This document shows positions 1 through 6,074 of a stretch of 10,145 nucleotides of DNA, piece after piece. Each line of letters begins with the position of its first letter. The stretch's first letter is position 1. Source of the DNA: Clostridiaceae bacterium. GTDB taxonomy: Bacteria > Bacillota > Clostridia > Monoglobales > Firm-18. The stretch is taken from positions 1-10,145 of the forward strand of contig JAAZFB010000119.1 in the NCBI GenBank assembly GCA_012511915.1, read 5' to 3'. Both the position numbers and the translations under genes were made by a program. The notes under the pieces are model-generated. The model was not told the origin of the DNA, searched no databases, and saw only the letters and a list, made by a program, of their open reading frames with translations.

Positions 1-91
1 AATGCCAAAGAATAAGTGATTTATACTTTCCGCCGATAATGCTAATAGTTGTGTCAACCGGGCAGTTGTATCCCGAACATTCACAGCTCAT
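1..91 (-). CDS. HxlR-family (DUF24) winged-helix transcriptional regulator, partial
   Basis: Only the first 30 codons are in the window; the gene runs off the left edge. The start ATG is at 91-89 and is preceded by a good Shine-Dalgarno (AAAGGAGG, 7 nt from the ATG). The translation begins MSCECSGYNC and continues with PVDTTISIIGGKYKSLILWH. That matches the conserved HxlR N-terminus, CPV-x-x-T-(I/L)-x-(I/V)-I-GGK-(W/Y)-K-x-LI-L. HxlR proteins are small dimeric DNA-binding regulators. Several Bacillus members (YodB, HypR, CatR) sense quinones, aldehydes or disulfide stress through a conserved N-terminal Cys, which here would be Cys10. Cys3 and Cys5 are extra cysteines just ahead of it. The gene is divergent from copA, so it may control copA or itself, but nothing here proves that. 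Family assignment is confident; the ligand is unknown. Confidence 0.88.
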   Translation of the reverse strand, partial: MSCECSGYNCPVDTTISIIGGKYKSLILWH

Positions 92-119
92 AGTAAATCC
101 TCCTTTAGTATCATTTCGG

Positions 120-145
120 GTACTACATTACTTAAAAGTGCGTAC
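120..145. promoter_or_regulatory. Candidate autoregulatory operator in the hxlR leader
   Basis: An imperfect palindrome lies between the hxlR promoter and its start codon. GTAC occurs at 120-123 and again at 142-145, with matching inner TT/AA pairs around a centre at about 132.5. A separate small repeat, ACTT-AA-AAGT, sits at 130-139. The position just downstream of the predicted start would suit a self-repressing regulator. The symmetry is incomplete, and no published HxlR operator is matched exactly, so this is tentative. Confidence 0.25.
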
Positions 146-171
146 TTGCTAAATTTAAATTTAACGATATA

Positions 172-201
172 ATAATATCATAGACGCTATAGTGTTGTCA
201 A
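172..201 (-). promoter_or_regulatory. Sigma-A-type promoter for the hxlR-family gene
   Basis: Read on the minus strand, the -35 hexamer TTGACA (201-196) matches consensus exactly. An 18-nt spacer follows, then TATTAT (177-172), which differs from TATAAT at one position. The expected transcription start is near 165, about 75 nt upstream of the regulator's ATG. Confidence 0.65.
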
Positions 202-268
202 GAATAGCATTTTAAAAGAAAGTTAAGAAATTATGAAAATCGTAAATTTCCTACATCACAACATGTAC

Positions 269-297
269 TTGTACTAATCTTTAATTTACATTATACT
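269..297 (+). promoter_or_regulatory. Candidate promoter toward copA
   Basis: TTGTAC (269-274), a 17-nt spacer and TATACT (292-297) form a reasonable sigma-A promoter on the plus strand. Transcription would start near 304, giving a leader of about 195 nt. That leader would run through the 70-bp repeat and the 395-437 inverted repeat before reaching copA. No better promoter was found closer to the gene. The only nearer -10-like hexamer is TATAAC at 436-441, and it lacks a convincing -35. Confidence 0.45.
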
Positions 298-310
298 ATT
301 ATAATAAATA

Positions 311-339
311 ATACTATTCCTCATTTAAAATATTGACAA
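311..339 (-). promoter_or_regulatory. Promoter-like hexamers inside repeat copy 1, facing hxlR
   Basis: On the minus strand TTGTCA (339-334; 5 of 6 to consensus) is followed after 17 nt by TAGTAT (316-311; 4 of 6). The same pair with the same spacing is kept in the second repeat copy, although the spacer differs slightly. If active here, it would add a second, distal promoter about 210 nt upstream of hxlR. Confidence 0.35.
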
Positions 340-380
340 ACTTTTTTTGTCAATAGCGGCCGCAATCAGCGGCCGTTACA
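311..380. repeat. 70-bp intergenic repeat, copy 1 (nested palindromes plus promoter-like hexamers)
   Basis: This segment matches 5707-5777 at about 65 of 71 aligned positions, in the same orientation. It contains an 8-bp perfect palindrome, TTGACAAA / TTTGTCAA, with a 5-nt CTTTT loop (333-353). A second palindrome follows: GCGGCCGC plus flanks around an AATCA loop (354-378, ten pairs, one of them a G-T wobble). On the minus strand it carries TTGTCA (339-334), 17 nt, then TAGTAT (316-311), pointing toward hxlR. No T-run follows either hairpin, so this is not a classical terminator. It is either a shared regulatory module or a small dispersed repeat. Confidence 0.8.
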
Positions 381-394
381 TGGAAAATAGTATT

Positions 395-437
395 TACTAA
401 TTCGCAATTAATGAAATTTTTCTAACGCGAATTAGTA
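395..437. repeat. 11-bp perfect inverted repeat in the copA leader
   Basis: TACTAATTCGC (395-405) and GCGAATTAGTA (427-437) are exact reverse complements separated by 21 nt. The right arm runs into TATAAC (436-441), a possible -10, so the repeat could be a two-site operator bringing a repressor over the copA promoter. It could also be an RNA hairpin in the leader. It does not resemble a CopY box (TACAnnTGTA) or the C/G-rich CsoR operators. A small GGCG/CGCC hairpin follows at 447-459. Confidence 0.6.
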
Positions 438-498
438 TAACAAGACGGCGTGAACCGCCAAAACCACAAAGCAAAATCAAGAGAGAGGTGATCCCAAT

Positions 499-3006
499 AT
501 GAACAGTCAAATATTAAATATTCGCGGCATGACATGCGCAGCGTGTGCCCAAAGGATTGAAAAGACGGTGCAAAAGCTCGACGGAGTTAAAGAGGCAAAC
601 GTCAACTTAGCAAGTGAAAAACTATATGTGGAGTATGACGAGAGCAGCCTGACACTTGACAATATAAAAGCAGCTGTTGCGAAGATCGGTTATGAGGTGG
701 TTGAAAAAACTGATAACTCCAATGTGACAATCCCAATTGGTGGCATGACGTGCGCAGCCTGCTCTCAGCGGGTGGAAAAATCAATCAAGAAAATAGACGG
801 TGTGGCGAGCGTATCGGTGAATTTAGCAACCGAAAAAGCTACTGTCGTATACGACCCGCGCGCTGTCCGTATATCAGTTATCAAAGATGCAATTGAAAAA
901 GCAGGCTATAAACCCCTGGAAATTTCTAAAATCGACGCAGCGGACGAGGACAGAGCACGAAAACAAAAAGAAATCAAAACGCTGTGGACAAAGTTCATTG
1001 TATCGGCTGTGTTTTCGATCCCCCTTCTATATATCGCGATGGTGCCAATGTTGGTAACCTACGGGATACGACTTCCTTATCCGGCATCATTAGATCCCAT
1101 GCATTTTCCACTGATTTATGCGCTGCTGGAGCTTTTACTGGTAATTCCGGTTATCGGTGTGGGATATAAATTTTACATCATTGGATTTATGTCCTTATGG
1201 AGGCGCAGTCCGAACATGGATAGTCTGATCGCAATTGGCACTACCTCCGCTACCTTATACAGTATATATAACACATTCCAAATCGCGGCGGGTAATTTCA
1301 AGGCGGTGGATAGTCTGTACTTTGAAACGGCGGGAATAATTATTACCCTTATATTACTTGGAAAATCGCTGGAAGCTGTTTCAAAAGGCAGAACGAGTGA
1401 AGCGATTAAAAAGCTCATGGGGCTTGCGTCGAAAACCGCTATAATCCTTGTGGATGATGTAGAGAAAGAAATCCCTATTGATGAAGTAGAAATTGGTGAT
1501 GTAATTATTGTTAAACCCGGCGCAAAAATTCCTGTAGACGGTACAGTGATTGACGGACATACCGCAATTGACGAAAGCATGCTGACCGGTGAAAGTATAC
1601 CAACGGATAAAAAAGTGGGCGATGCTGTGTACGCCGCATCGCTTAACACAACGGGAACCATCAAATTTCGGGCAGAGAAAATTGGCAGTGATACGGCATT
1701 GGCACAGATTATCAAGCTGGTGGAGGATGCGCAAGGCAGCAAGGCGCCTATCGCGCATATGGCCGATATTGTGAGTGGCTATTTTGTCCCGATTGTATGC
1801 GCAATTGCAGTTGTCATGGGCGTGATATGGTATTTGATCGGGACGCTTAACCCCGGTGTTATTCCCACAGGCACGTCTGTTTTGGAATTCGCGCTGACGG
1901 TGTTTATCTCCATCTTGGTTATCGCTTGCCCATGTGCTTTGGGCTTGGCTACGCCGACCGCAATCATGGTCGGTACGGGAAAAGGTGCAGAGAACGGAAT
2001 TTTGATCAAAGGCGGCGAAGCTCTGGAAACAGCTCACAAGATTAACACCATCGTTTTTGACAAAACGGGAACAATTACCGAAGGCAAACCAACCGTAACC
2101 GATGTTCTGACAATAGATGGCGTAGAGGCCAACTACTTGCTCAAAATCACCGCTTCCGCTGAAAAAGGTTCCGAACACCCGTTAGGTCAAGCGATTGTGC
2201 AGGGCGGAGCCGACAGACAACTGCTGTCATTACCAATAGAAGACTTCCAATCCATCACAGGGCGCGGCATTGAGGCGAAGGTAGATGGTAAGTTACTCCT
2301 CGCCGGGAACCGTAAGCTGATGGATGAGCAAAACATTACGCTTACCGAGCTTGAAACTGCAAGTGAACGGCTTGCCGAAGAAGGAAAAACGCCCATGTAC
2401 GTTGCACTGGATGGTACGCTTGCAGGAATTATTGCGGTAGCGGACGTGGTGAAACAGTCCAGCAAGGCCGCCATTGAAAGTCTGCACAGAATGGGTATTG
2501 AAGTGGCAATGATAACAGGTGACAACAAAAAAACCGCTGTCGCTATTGCCCAGCAGGTCGGCATTGACCGGGTGCTTTCCGAGGTTCTGCCACAGGATAA
2601 GTCCAGAGAGATCGAAAAATTGCAGAACGAAGGCAAAAAGGTGGCAATGGTCGGCGATGGTATCAACGACGCCCCCGCACTGGCACAGGCCGACATTGGT
2701 ATCGCCATCGGCTCCGGCACAGATGTGGCGATGGAAAGCGCGGATATTGTATTGATGCGTTCAGATTTGATGGACGTTCACACAGCGATTAATCTAAGCA
2801 AGAAAACGATTCGTAACATCAAACAAAACCTATTTTGGGCATTCGGGTATAACGTTTTGGGTATTCCCATTGCAGCGGGATTGCTATATGTGTTCGGTGG
2901 TCCGTTGCTCAATCCAATATTCGCGGCGGCAGCTATGAGCCTCAGTTCAGTTTCGGTGCTGACAAATGCACTCCGGCTGAAACGGTTCAAGGCGACAACA
3001 CGCTAA
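499..3006 (+). CDS. copA: Cu(I)-exporting P1B-type ATPase, CopA
   Basis: An inner-membrane pump that uses ATP to move monovalent copper out of the cytoplasm. The 835 residues are a full-length CopA. Two heavy-metal-associated domains come first, with metal-binding motifs GMTCAAC at Cys13/Cys16 and Cys85/Cys88. Membrane segments begin near residue 165. The actuator domain has TGES at 363-366. The metal-path motif CPC is at 477-479, the phosphorylated Asp521 lies in DKTGT, and the nucleotide-domain SEHP is at 558-561. TGDN is at 673-676 and GDGIND at 719-724. Late membrane motifs Tyr784-Asn785 and MSLSS (813-817) mark the Cu(I)-specific P1B-1 class. The start at 499 has a good Shine-Dalgarno (AGAGGTGAT). 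No copper chaperone gene or CsoR/CopY regulator lies beside it; the only flanking regulator is the divergent HxlR protein. Confidence 0.95.
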   Translation: MNSQILNIRGMTCAACAQRIEKTVQKLDGVKEANVNLASEKLYVEYDESSLTLDNIKAAVAKIGYEVVEKTDNSNVTIPIGGMTCAACSQRVEKSIKKIDGVASVSVNLATEKATVVYDPRAVRISVIKDAIEKAGYKPLEISKIDAADEDRARKQKEIKTLWTKFIVSAVFSIPLLYIAMVPMLVTYGIRLPYPASLDPMHFPLIYALLELLLVIPVIGVGYKFYIIGFMSLWRRSPNMDSLIAIGTTSATLYSIYNTFQIAAGNFKAVDSLYFETAGIIITLILLGKSLEAVSKGRTSEAIKKLMGLASKTAIILVDDVEKEIPIDEVEIGDVIIVKPGAKIPVDGTVIDGHTAIDESMLTGESIPTDKKVGDAVYAASLNTTGTIKFRAEKIGSDTALAQIIKLVEDAQGSKAPIAHMADIVSGYFVPIVCAIAVVMGVIWYLIGTLNPGVIPTGTSVLEFALTVFISILVIACPCALGLATPTAIMVGTGKGAENGILIKGGEALETAHKINTIVFDKTGTITEGKPTVTDVLTIDGVEANYLLKITASAEKGSEHPLGQAIVQGGADRQLLSLPIEDFQSITGRGIEAKVDGKLLLAGNRKLMDEQNITLTELETASERLAEEGKTPMYVALDGTLAGIIAVADVVKQSSKAAIESLHRMGIEVAMITGDNKKTAVAIAQQVGIDRVLSEVLPQDKSREIEKLQNEGKKVAMVGDGINDAPALAQADIGIAIGSGTDVAMESADIVLMRSDLMDVHTAINLSKKTIRNIKQNLFWAFGYNVLGIPIAAGLLYVFGGPLLNPIFAAAAMSLSSVSVLTNALRLKRFKATTR

Positions 3007-3017
3007 AATTACAAATA

Positions 3018-3064
3018 ATACTAAATTCAATCAAATATAGTGTTATATTTGATTGAATTAGTAT
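3018..3064. repeat. Long AT-rich hairpin downstream of copA
   Basis: Arms 3018-3039 and 3044-3064 are complementary over 21 pairs with one bulged A (near 3023-3025) and a GTGT loop (3040-3043). The ends read ATACTAA and TTAGTAT. There is no T-run after it on either strand, so it is not a standard intrinsic terminator. It could protect the copA 3' end, assist the terminator that follows, or be a relic of a small palindromic repeat. Its ends resemble those of the inverted repeat at 395-437. Confidence 0.7.
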
Positions 3065-3086
3065 CAAAAGGGTTGGTGCAAAATGA

Positions 3087-3137
3087 GGGGTGTAGCAATT
3101 CAATTTTTAAGAAATTGTTTTGCTACACCCCCTTTTT
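3087..3137 (+). terminator. Intrinsic terminator between convergent copA and the CoA-disulfide reductase gene
   Basis: Left arm GGGGTGTAGCA (3087-3097) pairs with TGCTACACCCC (3121-3131), followed by CTTTTT (3132-3137). Inside the loop a further CAATTT / AAATTG helix forms, separated from the main stem by one A-T pair and two T-T mismatches. The T-run favours termination of copA transcripts. On the minus strand the downstream tract is only CTCATTTT, so it may also terminate the opposing gene less efficiently. Confidence 0.85.
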
Positions 3138-3145
3138 CGCATCTA

Positions 3146-5566
3146 TTATATAAATAAATTCATATCGCTTTCTTCTGCGTTGGCGAGCATTGCCGTCGCC
3201 CCTGCTAACTTTACACCGTCCATAAATTCCTCTTGTTTTAGCCCCATTACATCCATACTCATGGAGCAAGCAACAAGCTCTACACCGCTATCAAGTGCCA
3301 ACTTGATTAAATCTTCCAAGCTGTCCACATTCTTTTTCTTCATCACATTTCTAATCATTTTAGCACCCATACCGCCCATATTCATTTTGGATAAGGTCAG
3401 TTTTTTTGCACCACGGGGCATCATAGAACCAAAAATTCTGGACATAAAATCCTTTTTCACTTTTACCTTTTCCGGCTTTCTGATGATGTTTAATCCCCAA
3501 AATGTAAAGAACATAGACACCTTTCTGCCCATTGCCGCTGCCGCATTTGCAATGATAAACGAGGCAATCGCCTTGTCTAAATCACCGGAGAATACAATAA
3601 TATTTTTCTTATCCTTATCGGAAACATTGTAAGTATTTGCGTCCTTTTCGCCTTTTTTGATTTTGGCAATAGATATACCCTTACTACTTTCCATACCTAA
3701 AAACAAATTGCCTGTTCTGCGACAAAATCCCTCTATATCGCTTGCAAAGGCAGGGTCGGTAGTGGAAATTTCAAGCACATCGCCCACATTGATGTTGTCG
3801 AGCTCGGCTGACAGCTTCACGATCGGGCCCGGACATTGCAAGCCGCAAGCGTCTATTTTTTTCACATTGGCGGTTACATTGGTTTCTGGCAGTTGTGTTT
3901 CGGTATTAATTCCTTTTGATGTAGGTGGTGTTGCTTTCACACCATAAATGGAGTTGTATAACCGATACCCGCCGCTTAAATTATAGCAATCAAAGCCGTT
4001 TTGGCTTAGTATTCTGCAGGCAATATAGCTTCTTAGCCCACTTTGGCAATGCACATAGATTTTTTTAGATTTATCAAGCTCACTTAGCCTATTACGCAAG
4101 CTGTCAAGCGGAATGTTGATAAATCCGTCAATATGCCCTGCACTATATTCAATTTCTGTGCGGACATCAAGCTTTATAACATCGCTTGGTAAGTTCTTAA
4201 TATCGTGCCAATGAAAGATTTTCACCTTGCCTGTTAGGATATTTTCAATGACAAACCCTGCCATATTCACCGGATCTTTGGCAGACGAATAAGGTGGTGC
4301 GTAGCAAAGCTCCAATTTCGTTAAATCAGTTGCTGTTGCACCAAAGCGGATAGCGGTTGCAAACACATCACACCGTTTGTCCGTTCCATCGTAACCCACA
4401 ATCTGCGCACCTAAAATCTTGCCTGTTTTTGGCTCGAATATTGTCTTGACCGACATATTCACCGCACCCGGGTAGTAACTTGCGTGGCTTGCGGAATAGG
4501 TGAAAGATTTTTCATAGTCAAGCCCTAATAGCTTTGCTTTTTTCTCGGTTACGCCTGTTGTGGCAACCGTCATATCAAACACTTTTAGAATTGCAGACCC
4601 TTGTGTACCTGTGTATTTGCTGTCTATTCCACATATCTGGTCGGCGGCTATTCTGCCTTGTTTGTTGGCAGCTCCAGCAAGGGGGATAAACGTCTTTTGC
4701 CCTGTAACAAAATCTACAACCTCAACCGCATCACCCACTGCATAAATGTTGGGGTCATTCGTGAGCATATTTTCGTTAACAATAATAGAACCAAAGTCAT
4801 TGACAGCAAGCCCTGCTGCTGAAGCAATACCACTTTCGGGCTTAATGCCAATTGCCAAAATCAGCATATCAGCAGTAATTCGCCCACTGTTTAAGTTTAT
4901 TTCCAAGCTTTTGCCCTCGGTGATAGAACGCACAGCATTGCCTAAAACAAGCGTAACACCCTTGCTTTCAATGTGTCTGTGTACATCGCTTGCCATATCA
5001 TAATCAAGCGTCGCTATCACTTGGTCTCTCATTTCGATTAAGGTTACATCAAGCCCTATCGCTTTAAGGTTTTCTGCCATTTCCACGCCTATATACCCGC
5101 CGCCCACAACAGCCGCGGTTTTTGGTTTATTTGTGTCAATATAATCCTTAATTTTGTAAGTATCGGGGATGTTGCGAAGCGTAAATACCTTATCAGAATT
5201 GATACCCGGAATGTTTAGCTTTATCGGCTCTGCACCCGGCGACAAAATGAGTTTATCATAGCTTTCAGTGTAGGTTTTACCGTTTGAGAATACTGTGACG
5301 GTTTTCGCCTGTTTGTCAATTGAAATAACCTCACTGCTTATACGCACATCAACATTAAACCGTGTGTTAAAGCTCTGCGGTGTTTGCAAAGTAAGTGCCG
5401 ATTTATCCTTGATTTCCTCACCGATATAGTATGGCAAGCCACAGTTTGCATAGGATATATAATTTCCCTTTTCAAACATTATTATTTCTGCTTTTTCGTC
5501 TAATCTACGAAGTCGTGCCGCCGCAGAAGCGCCGCCTGCAACACCGCCAACAATTAAGATTTTCAT
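3146..5566 (-). CDS. CoA-disulfide reductase / rhodanese / TusA / DsrE-like fusion protein
   Basis: A predicted cytoplasmic flavoprotein of 806 residues with four domains. Residues 1-445 are a pyridine nucleotide-disulfide oxidoreductase of the CoA-disulfide reductase/NADH oxidase type. They show the FAD motif GGVAGG near 7, the single redox Cys42 in YANCGLPYY, the NAD(P)H motif GGGYIG (155-160), the FAD-binding AVGDA (276-280), and Tyr364/Tyr422 near the expected catalytic positions. Residues 450-540 are a rhodanese domain with active Cys507 in HCQSGLRS. Residues 570-637 are a TusA domain with CGLQCPGP (Cys574, Cys578). Residues 653-806 are DsrE-like, with Cys767 in ACSMSMDVMG. Family knowledge points to NAD(P)H-dependent reduction of CoA disulfides or persulfides with sulfur passed between Cys sites; the substrate here is inferred. 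The start at 5566 was chosen because the FAD fold begins there and AGAGG precedes it; an upstream in-frame ATG at 5689 has neither. Confidence 0.92.
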   Translation of the reverse strand: MKILIVGGVAGGASAAARLRRLDEKAEIIMFEKGNYISYANCGLPYYIGEEIKDKSALTLQTPQSFNTRFNVDVRISSEVISIDKQAKTVTVFSNGKTYTESYDKLILSPGAEPIKLNIPGINSDKVFTLRNIPDTYKIKDYIDTNKPKTAAVVGGGYIGVEMAENLKAIGLDVTLIEMRDQVIATLDYDMASDVHRHIESKGVTLVLGNAVRSITEGKSLEINLNSGRITADMLILAIGIKPESGIASAAGLAVNDFGSIIVNENMLTNDPNIYAVGDAVEVVDFVTGQKTFIPLAGAANKQGRIAADQICGIDSKYTGTQGSAILKVFDMTVATTGVTEKKAKLLGLDYEKSFTYSASHASYYPGAVNMSVKTIFEPKTGKILGAQIVGYDGTDKRCDVFATAIRFGATATDLTKLELCYAPPYSSAKDPVNMAGFVIENILTGKVKIFHWHDIKNLPSDVIKLDVRTEIEYSAGHIDGFINIPLDSLRNRLSELDKSKKIYVHCQSGLRSYIACRILSQNGFDCYNLSGGYRLYNSIYGVKATPPTSKGINTETQLPETNVTANVKKIDACGLQCPGPIVKLSAELDNINVGDVLEISTTDPAFASDIEGFCRRTGNLFLGMESSKGISIAKIKKGEKDANTYNVSDKDKKNIIVFSGDLDKAIASFIIANAAAAMGRKVSMFFTFWGLNIIRKPEKVKVKKDFMSRIFGSMMPRGAKKLTLSKMNMGGMGAKMIRNVMKKKNVDSLEDLIKLALDSGVELVACSMSMDVMGLKQEEFMDGVKLAGATAMLANAEESDMNLFI

Positions 5567-5706
5567 ATGTCTTACCTCTGCTTTCACAAGTATTATTATA
5601 TGTATTATTTGAAAATAAAACCGAAATTCTCTTTTGCGATTGTTGTTTTCTTTATTATATCTTGTGCTACAACAGACTTCCGTAACCAAATCACATTTGT
5701 TATTTT

Positions 5707-5735
5707 ATACTATTGCTTATTTAAAATATTGACAA
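5707..5735 (-). promoter_or_regulatory. Candidate promoter of the CoA-disulfide reductase fusion gene, inside repeat copy 2
   Basis: On the minus strand TTGTCA (5735-5730), 17 nt, then TAGTAT (5712-5707). The -35 overlaps the downstream half of the TTGGCAAA / TTTGTCAA palindrome, the usual place for a controlling factor. Transcription would start near 5700, leaving a leader of about 134 nt. A TATAAT-like hexamer closer to the gene lacks a matching -35. Confidence 0.5.
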
Positions 5736-5777
5736 ACTTTTTTTTGCCAATAACGGCCGCAATCAGCGGCCGTTATA
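5707..5777. repeat. 70-bp intergenic repeat, copy 2
   Basis: Second copy of the 311-380 segment, one T longer. The GC-rich palindrome is perfect here: TAACGGCCGC / GCGGCCGTTA around AATCA (5752-5776). The TTGACAAA palindrome has one mismatch (TTTGCCAA), which becomes a G-U pair if transcribed from the minus strand. The differences from copy 1 fall mostly in the linker (GCTT for CCTC), the T-run length and the stem. The palindromes, linker spacing and promoter-like hexamers are kept. Confidence 0.8.
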
Positions 5778-5779
5778 CT

Positions 5780-5814
5780 GTTCCTAAATTAAATCAATAA
5801 TTTGATTTAGGAAC
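5780..5814. repeat. 15-bp hairpin next to repeat copy 2
   Basis: GTTCCTAAATTAAAT (5780-5794) pairs with ATTTGATTTAGGAAC (5800-5814) around a CAATA loop. There is one T-G wobble on the plus strand, which becomes an A-C mismatch on the minus strand. It lies downstream of the feo operon, but no T-run follows in that direction. It may slow or stabilise feo transcripts; a terminator role is not well supported. Confidence 0.65.
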
Positions 5815-5926
5815 AATTCAATACTATTTTCCAATCAAATTGATATTTCTTTTTGTGTTTCCTGTTTATTAAGTGCAGTCCGTTCGAAGCAATAATACGC
5901 CCAGCATATTATCTTCATTTCCCTCG

Positions 5927-6073
5927 TTATAATCGTCGATCACAGTCATGATTGCATTGTGTACAGTTGCCGCAGCAATCTTTACCGCTTTTTTTACGTC
6001 TTATAATAGCAAAAATAGCCGCGGCAACGATTACAGCAATTACGACGATTAATATGATATCCGAAATATTCAT
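5927..6073 (-). CDS. FeoB-associated Cys-rich membrane protein
   Basis: A 48-residue protein. Residues 1-24 are one hydrophobic membrane segment beginning MNISDIILIVVIAVIV. A basic RRKK stop-transfer stretch follows, then a Cys-rich tail KDCCGNCTQCNHDC with five cysteines (33, 34, 37, 40, 44). This is the layout of the small FeoB-associated family (Pfam FeoB_associated) found behind feoB in many Firmicutes. The start lies 1 nt after the FeoB stop codon, so the two are almost certainly translated from one mRNA, probably by coupling. The cysteines could bind ferrous iron or a cluster near the FeoB cytoplasmic side, but that role is inferred. The family is sometimes likened to FeoC, although it lacks a winged helix. 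Confidence 0.85.
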   Translation of the reverse strand: MNISDIILIVVIAVIVAAAIFAIIRRKKSGKDCCGNCTQCNHDCDRRL

Positions 6074-6074
6074 T

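Larger units (their letters stand above)
92..498. other. Divergent hxlR-copA intergenic region
   Basis: 407 bp without a gene. It contains the hxlR promoter and candidate operator, a copA-directed promoter, repeat copy 1, the 395-437 inverted repeat and the copA Shine-Dalgarno. Between about 202 and 264 nothing beyond AT-rich sequence was recognised. Confidence 0.7.
5567..5926. other. Intergenic region between the feo operon and the CoA-disulfide reductase gene
   Basis: About 360 bp without a convincing gene. It holds the reductase leader (5567-5700), the 70-bp repeat with its promoter (5707-5777), the 15-bp hairpin (5780-5814), and a 14-bp segment AATACTATTTTCCA (5820-5833) that recurs inverted at 381-394 beside repeat copy 1. 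From 5834 to 5926 nothing recognisable was seen, and there is no clear T-tailed terminator for the feo transcript. Confidence 0.6.

Noticed and set aside
262..275. CopY-type copper box in GTACTTGTAC
   Set aside because: The motif reads TACA-AG-TACA on the reverse strand, not the palindromic TACAnnTGTA, and no CopY gene is present.
354..378. GC-rich hairpins in the two repeats as intrinsic terminators
   Set aside because: No T-run follows the stem in either direction; the adjacent T-run lies before the stem on the plus strand.
1173..2720. Long minus-strand open frames opposite copA, and similar frames opposite the reductase and feoB
   Set aside because: They are antisense shadows of well-identified genes and have no recognisable domains or ribosome sites.
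5567..5689. N-terminal extension of the CoA-disulfide reductase starting at the ATG at 5689
   Set aside because: The extra 41 residues have no family similarity, lack a Shine-Dalgarno, and lie in the leader just after the predicted promoter. The FAD-binding fold starts cleanly at 5566 behind AGAGG.
5835..5918. 27-codon minus-strand frame starting at 5918
   Set aside because: The GAGGG ahead of it is too close to the ATG, and the peptide resembles nothing known.
5850..6000. Alternative frame continuing the FeoB-associated protein past an A7 run, giving a longer non-Cys-rich tail (to about residue 67)
   Set aside because: The frame looks protein-like, but the unshifted frame gives the KDCCGNCTQC tail expected for the family. 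The A7 run is not a standard -1 slippery heptamer. A check of the run length in raw reads would settle it.
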